A DNA stretch of 64,000 nucleotides from Paraglaciecola sp. T6c (GCF_000014225.1 NC_008228.1:2294001-2358000), one strand, 5' to 3'. Counted from the stretch's first letter, positions 8,176-17,489 are shown. Translations and numbers: made by a program. Notes: generated by a model not told the origin, from the sequence alone.

Positions 8176-10242
8176 ATGATAAAAAAATACAATAATAAAT
8201 GGTCTCTACAAAAAGTCGCTGTAACGCTTTTGCTTACAACGACTTCCAACAGTTTTAACATTGTTCATGCAGCGGAAAATAAAGTTTCTGTTGATGTTAA
8301 TTTAGACACTAAACATCGTATAGGTAATATTGAGCGCTTTAACCGTGAAAAATTCATCTCATTGCATTCGGCCCCAACAGAAAATGAATGGGATCATGAT
8401 AACAAAGGCAACAACGCCAAATCAGATCTAATTGGTAGCTTTATTAATGGTTATGATGTGTATTTTGGCCGTGATACGGGATACATGAAAAATCAATTAT
8501 TTGCTCAAAAGCAAGATGGTAATCGTTTAGGCTTTATTGATGAATCTGTTTTAACTACGAAGGGCAATGCCGCAATTAACTCGTTTGAAAACAGTAACGC
8601 TACTCGGTTTGTTAACGCCAGACGCTTTAAAAATAGATCTAAAGATATGGTTGTTGGTGGGCAAGTACATCCTTATTATCCTGACGGCACTAATATTGGT
8701 AATAGTAATTGGGCATTCTCACAAAAAAACACTGACCAAGAGCCTATTGGTACCGCCACAGGCCATTACATGGGGCAGTTTCTACAAAAATATTTTGCGC
8801 AAACGAACACAGCTGCAGGTGCGCCTAAACCTGCTTATTTAGAAGTTGTAAATGAACCTTTGTATGATCTAAATATTGCACCTAAAGACGGACGAGATAA
8901 GGCACCTATAGCTGATATCTTCAAATACCATAAAAGTGTCGCGCAAGAAATTCGTAAAAGTAATAATCAAGCATTAAACAAAAATATTAAGGTTGCAGGC
9001 TATACCGTTGCCTTTCCTAACTATGATTGGGATAATTTTGAACGCTGGGAAAGTAATGACAAATTTTTCATTGATACGGCAGGTGCCGATATGGACGTAT
9101 TTTCTATTCATCTGTATGACTTTCCAACTCACCCTCGAGGAGAGGAATATCGACGAGGCAGTAATGTCGAAGCAACACTCGATATGCTAGAGCAATATTC
9201 AAATATTAAATTCGGTCGTACTAAACCATTATTAATTTCAGAATATGGTGCATCTGTACATGCTTTGCGAAACAAACCATGGTCACAGGTAAGAGATGCT
9301 GAAAAGTTACGCGGTTATAATGCACTATTAACCCATTTTCTAGAACGTCCTGACGTTATAGCTAAAGCAATTCCTTTTATTCCCGTGAAAGCTGAATGGG
9401 GTCGTCATGGCGACACCGGCTACCCTTATGAAAATAGATTAATGAGACAACAATTTGAAAAAGCAGGGCAAACAGGAACCGATTGGATCTACACTGACTT
9501 AGTAAAATTCTTCGAATTGTGGTCTGAGGTTAAAGGTATACATGTAGACAGTTGGGCATCTGATCTTGATATCATGGTCGATGCATATGTACAGAATAAT
9601 AAAGCACATATCATAATGACGAGTTTAGAGTTTCAAGATACTGATGTTGCATTAAAAGCACTTGGGATCGATGGAAATACGATCAAATCAGTCCAAGTAA
9701 AAACCTTGTCTTATGATAATAACAACCATGCAAAATTGGCTACTAAAACAATGTCATCGGTACCTAAAACCGTTTCTTTGCCGAAAGAAAGTACCCAAAT
9801 CATGACAATTACTTACCACAATAAAATTAACATTGATAAGGTGAACCAACAGAACAAATATTATGCCACTACCTATAAGCAGCCTATAAAAGCGAACGTG
9901 GATATGTATTTTAATATCAAAGATGTGGAGGTAGGAGCACAAGGCGAAGCCGTTTTACGTTTAGGTATTGGTCGAGAACACGGTAAATCGCTCACACCGA
10001 CAGTAAACGTGAATAACGTACCAGTTGAAGTGCCTACTGACTTCAGAGGGTATGACCAGAAACAAGGTAAAACTCGCAACGGACGCGCAAGTTTCTTTGG
10101 CGTCATTGAAATACCTGTGTCACATGATCTACTACAAGGCAGCAATTGGATACGTATCAACTTTGATGATGCCGGCGGATTTGTAACAAGCGCAGCTTTG
10201 CAGGTTGTTAACAGTAGTGACGAGATTACGCGATCACTTTAA
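8176..10242 (+). CDS. GH86-like secreted beta-agarase/beta-porphyranase
   Basis: Predicted extracellular endo-hydrolase of agar-type red-algal galactans. 688 residues. A signal peptide (to about residue 32, ending IVHAAE) precedes a GH86-like catalytic domain with the clan GH-A signatures EVVNEP (acid/base Glu near 227) and LISEYGAS (nucleophile Glu near 356). Also visible are VVGGQVHPYYPDGTNIGNSN and an aromatic-rich substrate cleft (WGRHGDTGYPYENRL). The last 150 residues look like beta-sandwich domains. Agarase versus porphyranase cannot be decided from sequence alone. The gene is markedly AT-richer than the flanking housekeeping genes and is bracketed by two RAYT pseudogene copies, pointing to horizontal gain. 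A weak AAGG lies about 14 bases before the ATG. Confidence 0.85.
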   Translation: MIKKYNNKWSLQKVAVTLLLTTTSNSFNIVHAAENKVSVDVNLDTKHRIGNIERFNREKFISLHSAPTENEWDHDNKGNNAKSDLIGSFINGYDVYFGRDTGYMKNQLFAQKQDGNRLGFIDESVLTTKGNAAINSFENSNATRFVNARRFKNRSKDMVVGGQVHPYYPDGTNIGNSNWAFSQKNTDQEPIGTATGHYMGQFLQKYFAQTNTAAGAPKPAYLEVVNEPLYDLNIAPKDGRDKAPIADIFKYHKSVAQEIRKSNNQALNKNIKVAGYTVAFPNYDWDNFERWESNDKFFIDTAGADMDVFSIHLYDFPTHPRGEEYRRGSNVEATLDMLEQYSNIKFGRTKPLLISEYGASVHALRNKPWSQVRDAEKLRGYNALLTHFLERPDVIAKAIPFIPVKAEWGRHGDTGYPYENRLMRQQFEKAGQTGTDWIYTDLVKFFELWSEVKGIHVDSWASDLDIMVDAYVQNNKAHIIMTSLEFQDTDVALKALGIDGNTIKSVQVKTLSYDNNNHAKLATKTMSSVPKTVSLPKESTQIMTITYHNKINIDKVNQQNKYYATTYKQPIKANVDMYFNIKDVEVGAQGEAVLRLGIGREHGKSLTPTVNVNNVPVEVPTDFRGYDQKQGKTRNGRASFFGVIEIPVSHDLLQGSNWIRINFDDAGGFVTSAALQVVNSSDEITRSL

Positions 10243-10530
10243 AAAATCAAAGGACGCGAACCTGACACAACACATTTGGTCTAGATTTATAGTTTGTTGC
10301 TCATTGAGCTAATGACTATGTCTAGACCGCTTCGAGTGGATTATAAAATGTGCTTTATCATGTAATGAATTGTGAAAGAGGGTGTGAAAGAGAGTGTGAA
10401 AATAGCTTTTGAGTGATAACGACGTTAAGCCTTTTCTATACTGCATAGAGTTGGCATCGTTTCGATTCAATATTGAAGCGGAGTCACATTTTTTAATCAA
10501 AAAACACATGGAAAAATATACACATACCCC
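10243..10530. other. Intergenic stretch after GH86 gene
   Basis: AT-rich sequence with a direct GTGTGAAAGAG duplication near 10380 (GGGTGTGAAAGAGAGTGTGAAA) and no recognisable gene or strong terminator. RAYT copy 2 homology starts at its right end. Confidence 0.4.
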
Positions 10531-10682
10531 ATGCACAATAATGAGTTCCCCATGGCTCAATGCTTTGCCTCTTATAAATTTTTGAGTCAACAAGGTATCC
10601 TTGCGTAATTTGTCATAACACTTCAACACTTCGTTAACGGCTCAGTTAACTGCCAACGCATTATCAACACAAAGTGCCACAA

Positions 10683-10758
10683 GAGTCTGCTTAAAGCATC
10701 CTGCCATACACCCTTAGGGCCAGCTAAAGCTGTTGTAAAATGCTCCTGACATTTTTAC
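10683..10758 (-). repeat. REP-like palindromic element R3
   Basis: GGGCCAGCTAAAGCTGTTGT core, same orientation and same insertion point within the transposase gene as R2, with point differences. Confidence 0.8.
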
Positions 10759-10933
10759 TGATTATTCATAACCGCACAGGCACAAATACGGTAGCCGCGC
10801 TATCGATGGTAAACACCGTTGATAAAAACAACATACGCTCTTCTACCCAACCACGGCGATGCTCGTGACTTTGACCAGAATATTTATTAATGCCGGATAA
10901 ATATGACTGGCGAACGCAGCGAGAAACACAATA

Positions 10934-11005
10934 ACAAATTTATCGGGAAAAATTTGAGCAGCTTTAGCTGGCTTCTAAGAAGTGAACGACATGGATGTCG
11001 TGAAT
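10934..11005 (+). repeat. REP-like palindromic element R4
   Basis: TTTATCGGGAAAAATTTGAG, then CAGCTTTAGCTGGCTTCTAA and an arm ending ACATGGATGTCGTGAAT. It interrupts RAYT copy 2 between the DTPY and CVSRCVR codons and has the same orientation as R1. Confidence 0.75.
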
Positions 11006-11170
11006 AAAATAGGGCGTGTCGATTAAACTAATTTGGCTTTTTCGAGGTTGAGGCATTATCCATCTACCTGACAAAAATGAGACGCAAATCTAGTCTAGTT
11101 TAGCCCTGAAAATTGACCATTTTTATCATGGGTGTCATTATAACGAGCTTGTATTTAAAAAAGGATTTTC

Positions 11171-12280
11171 ATGCTCATAAAATTACTAGGTCAGTTTCTT
11201 ATTCTCGTGTGTATTAGCCATTTTTGTTTTGCAGAACAAACAAGTTTTGTATCACAAAAAATTGATAAGCATATTGGGAAATATGTTGAGGAAGAAGCTT
11301 TTAAAGGGGTCGTATTAGTTGCTAAAGAAGGGAAGGTGATCTTTAAATCTGCATATGGAAATGCTGATGAAAATAATAGTATACCCAACACAGTGGATCA
11401 CAAGTTCTTGATAGGTTCATTAACAAAATCATTTACCGCTGTTACCGTGATGAAATTAGTTGATAAAGGTAAATTGAATTTAACCGCCCCGATATCTACC
11501 TACATACCGAATTTACGTAAAAATATTGGCCAAGACTTAACGTTACACCTGTTACTAAAGCATCAGTCAGGTCTTCCTCAGCATTTAGAAAGACTAGCGA
11601 GTTTTGAAGATAAAGATGTTTCTTCAGACGAGATATTGGCCATTATCAATACTGCGAGTTTGGCCTTTGTGCCTGGAACACAATATCAATATTCAAATTT
11701 AAATTATCACCTAGCCGCCATTGCAATAGAGAACGTGACGGGCAAGACGTATGCTCAAGTTCTTCAAGATGAGATTTTTTCTCCCTTGAAAATGGGCAGC
11801 TCAGGCGTTGAACGTCTGAATAATGTCCCTGTTAATAGAGCAAATGGTTACCGCAAAGGATTTTTGGGTACCAACAGGGCAGAAAACATTGTGTCTTATG
11901 CGTTGGGCTCTGGGGATATTTATTCTACAGTGGATGATTTACTCACTTGGGAACAATCACTATACAACAACCAACTTTTATCAGAAAAGAGCCAAAGGTT
12001 GTTGTTTGCCGGTGAGAACAATGATTTTGGAGATTATGGCTATGGATTTAGGGTGCAGCAATATCAAAGAGCCGCTGGCAAAAATAATGGTACCTTAACA
12101 AGACATGGCGGGTCGATGGATGGCTTTTTAACAAATTTACACCGTTATACAGATGACAAGCTGACTGTTATTATCTTAGCGAATATCCGTAACTTTCCTA
12201 TCAGGAATTTAACCTTCGAGATTAAGGAAATCGCAATGGGCCTTGCCGTTGGTGATCGTAACCGAGCGGAATTTGAGTGA
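11171..12280 (+). CDS. Serine hydrolase of the class C beta-lactamase/PBP4* family
   Basis: 369 residues. A signal peptide (MLIKLLGQFLILVCISHFCF, cleaved near AE) precedes a PF00144-type domain: nucleophile motif SLTK (Ser83, Lys86), YSN near residue 175, and HGG near 311 in RHGGSMDGF. Such proteins are periplasmic esterases, D-aminopeptidases or true beta-lactamases, and sequence alone does not separate them. The start is backed by AAAAAAGGATTTTC just upstream. Base composition is AT-rich like the GH86 gene, and the gene sits between RAYT copy 2 and the RAYT scrap at 13081, so it is probably part of the same accessory island. Confidence 0.85.
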   Translation: MLIKLLGQFLILVCISHFCFAEQTSFVSQKIDKHIGKYVEEEAFKGVVLVAKEGKVIFKSAYGNADENNSIPNTVDHKFLIGSLTKSFTAVTVMKLVDKGKLNLTAPISTYIPNLRKNIGQDLTLHLLLKHQSGLPQHLERLASFEDKDVSSDEILAIINTASLAFVPGTQYQYSNLNYHLAAIAIENVTGKTYAQVLQDEIFSPLKMGSSGVERLNNVPVNRANGYRKGFLGTNRAENIVSYALGSGDIYSTVDDLLTWEQSLYNNQLLSEKSQRLLFAGENNDFGDYGYGFRVQQYQRAAGKNNGTLTRHGGSMDGFLTNLHRYTDDKLTVIILANIRNFPIRNLTFEIKEIAMGLAVGDRNRAEFE

Positions 12281-12849
12281 ATTTTGATAACTAGCTTAAA
12301 AGGACATAACAGCAGTTTATTGGGCCTTCAGCACGCAAGTTAGCAGCTTTGGTTCGTGCAAGGATCCTGCTTTTAGAAAGAGAAGTGAGCACAGTCAATC
12401 GATGTTTTAATTAATTAGCCAGCGCAGCTGAATTGAGTCAGTGGTGCACCTCAACGTTATGTTCGCGCCGTGTATTAAAAGTGACTTCGATGCCCTCAAA
12501 ATGACGAGAAAACGCTCAATCATTGCGATTGGGAAGGGAGCAAACGGCAGACAGCGCCTGAGTTCATAAACTGGTAAATCAGTATGTCACGGCATGTCTC
12601 AAAAAGTATCTTCGTGACACGAGCTAGGGTATGGATGATATTGACGTTGTTTAAATAGTTTTCGCTTAGGTGTCGATATTATTAACGACAGCAATGGTAC
12701 TTTTTCATTGCTAGCTTTGTGCAAAGCGCACAAAGTCGCACTGTGAAAGCGTTACTCCCATCACGCTATATGATCTTATCCTAAGTTGATTCACCCAGTT
12801 TAGCGCTGAATTAAACGCACATTAGATTTCGCGCATAAGGAAATACTGA
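12281..12849. other. Intergenic stretch, no feature recognised
   Basis: 569 bases with a few short palindromes (for example TTTGTGCAAAGCGCACAAAG near 12717, whose TTTGTGC and GCACAAA arms pair) and no gene supported on either strand. Confidence 0.4.
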
Positions 12850-13035
12850 ATGAGAAAAGTCGTTATGTTTTCTAAGACTAAAAAATGGTGGCATGAAAGC
12901 CCTGATCTAGCGTTGTTAAATACCCAGATTAGTGAAATGGAAAAAGAGGGGTGGGTTATTGTGTCTGTTTCAGCAAACACAAATTTTTTAGGATTTATCT
13001 CTTCATACACAATTTTAATAGAGTCACCTGATTGA
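12850..13035 (+). CDS. Small hypothetical protein (DUF4177-like)
   Basis: 61 residues starting MRKVVMFSKTKKWWHESPDL. The pattern of a short beta strand, a helix with INEL-like spacing (LLNTQISEMEKEGWVIVSVS) and a final strand resembles small DUF4177-type proteins of unknown function. AAGGAA lies 7 bases before the ATG, which supports translation. A RAYT remnant follows almost directly. Family assignment is tentative. Confidence 0.5.
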   Translation: MRKVVMFSKTKKWWHESPDLALLNTQISEMEKEGWVIVSVSANTNFLGFISSYTILIESPD

Positions 13036-13080
13036 CCGCTCTCAACAAAGTATGAATAACGCATCCGCTTTAATTCATCT

Positions 13081-13155
13081 GCCTAGATGCTGATGATTGC
13101 TCCGGTGCTTGAACACATTCATCATTTGCTGTGTACCTGATGCGCATTTTTGTAG
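13081..13155 (-). pseudogene. RAYT C-terminal remnant, copy 3
   Basis: The minus strand reads ASGTQQMMNVFKHRSNHQHL, matching AAGAEQMMNAFKRHTHHQRL at the C-terminus of RAYT copy 1. Only about 25 codons survive. Confidence 0.65.
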
Positions 13156-13305
13156 GGCCATATGCTGGCCATCCACATTTTAGTATCTCTGAGTACCGAA
13201 TTTACGCTAACCTTCCTCATAACGAACGCACTAATAGCCGCTTTTTACAGACATCAGCAGTGCTTCACTTAGTGATGGATAACTTCATAGTAGGGAGTAA
13301 ACGAT

Positions 13306-13635
13306 ATGAATATTAAAGATATTGGATTTAACTCTGAATACGCAGAAGAGGCGTTTACCTTTGATGAAATAAACGAGCTGAACGGTGATACTATACTGGA
13401 TTTTGGCGCGCCTTGGTGCGGCCATTGTCAGGCCGCAAGGCCTGCCATAGAAGAAGTCGTTTCAGAACACGCTGGACTGCGGCATATAAAAATTTATGAC
13501 GGAAAGGGGAAACCTCTGGGCCGTAAATTCAAGGTTAAACTGTGGCCGACTCTGATACTGCTGCGCTCTGGTAACGAAGTGGCTCGACTTGTTAGACCGT
13601 TAGAGGCAGATGAAATTCGCCAACTGGTTTCGTAA
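13306..13635 (+). CDS. Thioredoxin-fold protein (CGHC active site)
   Basis: 109 residues, single thioredoxin domain. The active site is WCGHC at residues 37-41 in the context FGAPWCGHCQAA, and the cis-proline segment KLWPTLILL is near residue 80. CGHC is the PDI-type dithiol rather than the CGPC of canonical thioredoxin. No signal peptide is visible, so it is probably cytoplasmic. TAGGGAG lies 7 bases before the ATG. The next gene starts 64 bases later on the same strand and encodes a secreted protein, but a functional link is unproven. Confidence 0.85.
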   Translation: MNIKDIGFNSEYAEEAFTFDEINELNGDTILDFGAPWCGHCQAARPAIEEVVSEHAGLRHIKIYDGKGKPLGRKFKVKLWPTLILLRSGNEVARLVRPLEADEIRQLVS

Positions 13636-13699
13636 ATCGGTTAGCGACTAATAACCCGCTAATAACATTCGTTACACAACCATAAAGGGAAGTTTTGGA

Positions 13700-15031
13700 T
13701 TGAAATTTGTATTTTTTGCCTTGGTTATTTTCATCGGCTTGAAAGCGTATGCCGCTGAGCATTACATATCTCTGCAAAAGCCAAGATTTGAATTGATTAC
13801 CGACCGTTTTTTTGGTCAGGCGCTGGACTTTAACTCGTTACCTGATACCAAAATGGTTAATTTGACCTATTGGGGAAGCACACCGCAAGCTGAAATTAAA
13901 TATAACGCTAGTAGCTTACTTGTGCGTGCTCAAGAAAATGAGTTGCAGCGAGTACATTTGCAGTTTGGGCAAAACGTTAAAACCATCATTTTCAACATGC
14001 AGACTCAGCCCGCCGAATATGATCAAGAATATATCCAAATGCATGAAGGCAAAGTTAGCATTGAAACGCCTGAAGTTTACGAGCTGAATAATATCATACT
14101 TACTTTAGCTGATAAGTATCACCAAACACAGTACCGAATGCATTCAAAAGGGCGGTATTACGCTGATGTATTAACATGGTTTTCGCCTTTTAAAAATCAC
14201 CCAATTTTCCGTGCGCTTGATGAGATAAACTATTACTCGTTAGTTGAAAACGGCCCAGCATATTCCTTTGATGGGGATAAAATAGCGCGTTCGACTGTAT
14301 ACCAGGGTTTTAGGGCGGCTGATGCAATCAAAGACAATAAGGCTTTATTAGAGGATTTTGCGAGAAAGAGTGACTTTAGGAAGTTCTACCAACAACACCG
14401 TCGATATTACTCACAATTGAGTAAGGTATTCGAGCTAGGCGCTCAGCCAAAAACGATTTGGCAATGGTTAGAATCTCACTTTCCGGCGAGATATCAAAGC
14501 TATCGAGTCTTTTTTTCACCATTGGGGCCTGGCAATAATAGCTCTCGCATGTTTGATGACAATGATTTTAAAGAATCAATTATGTTTGTCAGTGCGCCTA
14601 ATCGCTATGAGAGTGAGCACGAAGCATCTGGTATTCAGTCGATAAAGTTAACACGTTCATTTTTTACCGAAATAGACCATACCTATGTTAATCCAATCTC
14701 CGATCGGTATATCGACGATATTAACGCTGCTTTTATAGATTTAGCACCTTGGTACAAAGGTGGGGGATATAACAAACCTTATCTAGTATTTAATGAGTAC
14801 ATGACGTGGTCGATATTTTCTCTGTACGCGAGGGAGCATTATTCAGCTGATGATTACGCTTTTATAAAAAACTATATCGAACACTTCATGGTTGAAAAAA
14901 GAGGGTTTTATAAGTTCAAAGGTTTCAACGAAGAATTTATTCGGCTGTATGTCAACAGACCCATCGACGATAAAATCACTGATCTCTATCCCAAGATGAT
15001 AAGTTGGATAACAGATAACGATGACCATTAG
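13700..15031 (+). CDS. Secreted DUF4932-like protein, possible metallopeptidase relative
   Basis: 443 residues from a TTG start at 13700. AAAGGGAAG sits at the right distance and the N-terminus is a signal peptide (LKFVFFALVIFIGLKAYAAE), so TTG is preferred to any downstream ATG. The body matches the DUF4932 layout: a long helical N-terminal half, then FFTEIDHTYVNP near residue 325 and FNEYMTWSIFSLYA near 362. In this family the EIDH segment lies where zincin-like HExxH sites occur. Here the first His is Thr, so catalytic activity is uncertain. Function is unknown. Confidence 0.7.
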   Translation: MKFVFFALVIFIGLKAYAAEHYISLQKPRFELITDRFFGQALDFNSLPDTKMVNLTYWGSTPQAEIKYNASSLLVRAQENELQRVHLQFGQNVKTIIFNMQTQPAEYDQEYIQMHEGKVSIETPEVYELNNIILTLADKYHQTQYRMHSKGRYYADVLTWFSPFKNHPIFRALDEINYYSLVENGPAYSFDGDKIARSTVYQGFRAADAIKDNKALLEDFARKSDFRKFYQQHRRYYSQLSKVFELGAQPKTIWQWLESHFPARYQSYRVFFSPLGPGNNSSRMFDDNDFKESIMFVSAPNRYESEHEASGIQSIKLTRSFFTEIDHTYVNPISDRYIDDINAAFIDLAPWYKGGGYNKPYLVFNEYMTWSIFSLYAREHYSADDYAFIKNYIEHFMVEKRGFYKFKGFNEEFIRLYVNRPIDDKITDLYPKMISWITDNDDH

Positions 15032-15152
15032 TGCCCAAAAATTCGAGTTCAAGTTCCATTTTTGGCATGACACTGGGCGACTAGAGCAAACCGCTTTAAC
15101 TAGATAAAGCATATGCTAGCGATTGGAGCAATATTTAACCGATTTATCATGT

Positions 15153-15944
15153 CTAATCAACTCGCTGCTTTATATATCGCTTTGGCGATTCCCCTAGAAT
15201 ATTTTTGAACATAGTAATAAAGGCACTGACAGAGCTGTAACCTAAGTATTCAGATACTCTTTGTACGGTCATGTTGGTCATCAGTTTTTGCACGGCAATG
15301 ATCACGTGCATTTGAGCTCGCCAGTGGCCGAAGGTCATGCCTGTTTCGCGCTTTATTAATCGTGCTAGCGTGCGTTCAGACATAGCGAAGTAGCTCGCCC
15401 ATTGGGGAAGCGTTTTTTTGTCATCGGGATAAGACAAAAGCTGCTGGGCGAGCTTAGCCACCGTGGGGTGACTGGGTAAAGGTAAATTCATAGGTTGTTG
15501 GGGGGATTCACTGACGACGTCTATCAGAACCTGAGCTAATCTGTTTGTCGGGCTAAAGTGTGGGTAATGCTGATCTTGCTTGGCAAAATGGCAAATTAGT
15601 TCCTTGGCCAATACGCTTAACGCGAATGTACAGGTTTTGTCAGGCATGCGCAGTTCGCCAGGTTGAATAAACACGTGGCACAGCTCAGCATGATCAGATG
15701 CACGATTACTGTGAAGAGTGTGAGTGGGTATCCAAATTGCGCTCTGGGTTGGTACCATCCACATTTTCCCCTGTACTTCACAGGTGACATGCCCGTGCAG
15801 CGCGAGTATTAGTTGCCCCTTCGAATGGGTGTGCAGCGGCAATTCATGGCTGTTATTCACCTTCTCAATACGCGCGACCACGGGCTGGGGCATCACCTCA
15901 AATTGCTGCAAATCATCCCACTGTATAAAATTCAATAAACTCAT
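15153..15944 (-). CDS. AraC-family regulator, NimR-like
   Basis: 263 residues: an N-terminal cupin (LPLHTHSKGQLILALHGHVT, then IWIPTHTLHS) and a C-terminal AraC domain (ASYFAMSERTLARLIKRETG, then YLGYSSVSAFITMFKNILGE). The architecture and the divergent CynX/NimT transporter at 16185 match the E. coli nimR-nimT (yeaM-yeaN) pair, where the regulator represses the exporter gene. The intergenic 240 bp should hold the operator. The effector here is unknown. Confidence 0.85.
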   Translation of the reverse strand: MSLLNFIQWDDLQQFEVMPQPVVARIEKVNNSHELPLHTHSKGQLILALHGHVTCEVQGKMWMVPTQSAIWIPTHTLHSNRASDHAELCHVFIQPGELRMPDKTCTFALSVLAKELICHFAKQDQHYPHFSPTNRLAQVLIDVVSESPQQPMNLPLPSHPTVAKLAQQLLSYPDDKKTLPQWASYFAMSERTLARLIKRETGMTFGHWRAQMHVIIAVQKLMTNMTVQRVSEYLGYSSVSAFITMFKNILGESPKRYIKQRVD

Positions 15945-16184
15945 TTGTCAGTATTTAGCTATATGTTGTCTCTATTTGTAAATTATAAGCGCTGACGACC
16001 TTTTATAATACCCACAGTATTACAACGCCATGCTAGGTTTGCGCCTTAGTTGAAAATAGGTGATGAAGATAGTGGCTGGGAATGTGACGACTATCGATGC
16101 AAATTAGATTGACGTTGGTGTAAGCCGCGCCTGTTTCACTCATTCAACGCTTGGCAAGAGCGCAATAAATCAAAGAGAGTAAAA

Positions 16185-17489
16185 GTGGGATCTATAAGCG
16201 GGTTAGGGCGGTTAATCCCCAATAAAATCGTGGCATCTTCTGTTGTGTTGATCGCAGGCATTCTTTTGGTCGCGGCAAACTTGCGCGCGCCCATTACCGG
16301 TATCGCCCCCATTCTTGAGCAGATCATTCACACTTTCACATTGAGTAGCACACAAGCCGGAATGTTAACCACTTTACCGCTCATTGCATTCGCGGTCGCC
16401 TCGCCAATGGCTGCGTCACTCGCCAGAAAAATAGGCATTGAAAGCGCTGTATTCATCGCACTTATTTTTATAGCCACAGGTATAGGATTGAGGTTAATCG
16501 ATTCGGTATGGATGCTTTATATGGCCACAGCGGTGATAGGCGTAGGGATCGCCATAGGGAATGTGTTATTACCAAGTTTAATTAAGCGTGACTTCCCAGC
16601 AATGGTCGCGATGATGACCTCTTGCTACGTATTGGCAATGGGCATTTTCTCTGGCGGTTTTTCCGCCCTAGTGACACCCCTTGCCAGTATGAAATGGCTT
16701 CAGTGGCAAGGTGCGTTAGGGGTATTCGGCCTCGTTACTTTGGTCAGCATTGTGCTGTGGCTGCCTAGGTTAAAAACGAGAACGATGCCGGATGCTGCTT
16801 TGACGAACCCAACTGAGCAAACTAACGCTGGCTCTGCTGGCATTGACTCGGCTGACAGCGAACAGGCTAATGGCGCTGCGGCCAATAGAGTGCCGCCTCA
16901 TACAGCAAAACCAAGTAGAGTATGGCATTTTTCGCTGGCGTGGCAGGTGACGATTTACCTTGGTCTTAATTCCTTTATGACCTACGTATTGATTGGTTGG
17001 CTACCCAATATATTGGTTGAAGCGGGGTATTCTCAGGTCTACGCGGGCGTGCTTCACGGTTGGTTGCAGTTTGCATCGGCTGTTCCCGGTTTTGTACTCA
17101 TACCTATTTTGGCGCGATTGAAAGACCAGCGTGTACCGGCTGTAGTCATATCCCTGTTAGGGGCAATTAGCTTGCTAGGCTTGTTGTATGCTCCCCAGTT
17201 TGCGTTTTTGTGGACCGTGCTTGTGGGCTTTAGCTCGGGGGGATGTTTCATTTTGGGGCTGTCATTTATTAGCTTTCGCAGCCAGAACGCGCTTCAGGCC
17301 GCATCATTATCTGGCATGGCTCAGGCTTTTGGTTACTGCTTAGCCGCTGTTGGGCCGATGTTGGCTGGCTATCTTTATTCGTCTTTGGGCAATTGGTCTG
17401 GCAGTTTATGGATGTGCGCATTAGCCAGTGCATGCTGCGCGCTTGTCGGTTTAGGTTGCGGGCGAAATAGAGTACTGCCACACTTTTAA
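16185..17489 (+). CDS. MFS transporter, CynX/NimT family
   Basis: 434 residues with about 12 hydrophobic spans split by a Ser/Ala/Asn-rich central loop near residues 205-240. The opening AGILLVAANLRAPITGIAPI is the signature N-terminus of the CynX/NimT group, whose members export small compounds such as 2-nitroimidazoles or move cyanate. The start is GTG at 16185, preceded by AAGAGAG. It is divergent from the NimR-like gene. The inserted central loop is longer than in enterobacterial NimT. Confidence 0.87.
   Translation: MGSISGLGRLIPNKIVASSVVLIAGILLVAANLRAPITGIAPILEQIIHTFTLSSTQAGMLTTLPLIAFAVASPMAASLARKIGIESAVFIALIFIATGIGLRLIDSVWMLYMATAVIGVGIAIGNVLLPSLIKRDFPAMVAMMTSCYVLAMGIFSGGFSALVTPLASMKWLQWQGALGVFGLVTLVSIVLWLPRLKTRTMPDAALTNPTEQTNAGSAGIDSADSEQANGAAANRVPPHTAKPSRVWHFSLAWQVTIYLGLNSFMTYVLIGWLPNILVEAGYSQVYAGVLHGWLQFASAVPGFVLIPILARLKDQRVPAVVISLLGAISLLGLLYAPQFAFLWTVLVGFSSGGCFILGLSFISFRSQNALQAASLSGMAQAFGYCLAAVGPMLAGYLYSSLGNWSGSLWMCALASACCALVGLGCGRNRVLPHF

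Larger units (their letters stand above)
10531..11056 (-). pseudogene. REP-associated tyrosine transposase pseudogene, copy 2 (N-terminal half)
   Basis: The minus strand starts at an ATG complementary to 11054-11056 with MPQPRKSQISLIDTPY, a typical RAYT N-terminus. It resumes after an insertion with CVSRCVRQSYLSGINKYSGQ and EHRRGWVEERMLFLSTVFTI, then reads VLKCYDKLRKDTLLTQKFI and SHGELI before homology stops near 10531. Two REP-like insertions (10934-11005 and 10683-10758), stops and frameshifts make it a pseudogene. The C-terminal half is absent here but present in copy 1 on the other side of the GH86 gene. The middle part (10540-10890) is clearly related to 7440-7785 but diverged. Confidence 0.82.

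Noticed and set aside
12281-12849. Considered as an integron attC-type region
   Set aside because: Isolated AAC/GTT-like motifs are present, but no paired core sites with attC spacing could be made out.
13131-13316. 61-codon frame upstream of the thioredoxin-like gene
   Set aside because: It begins inside the RAYT remnant and overlaps the thioredoxin start; composition is not protein-like.
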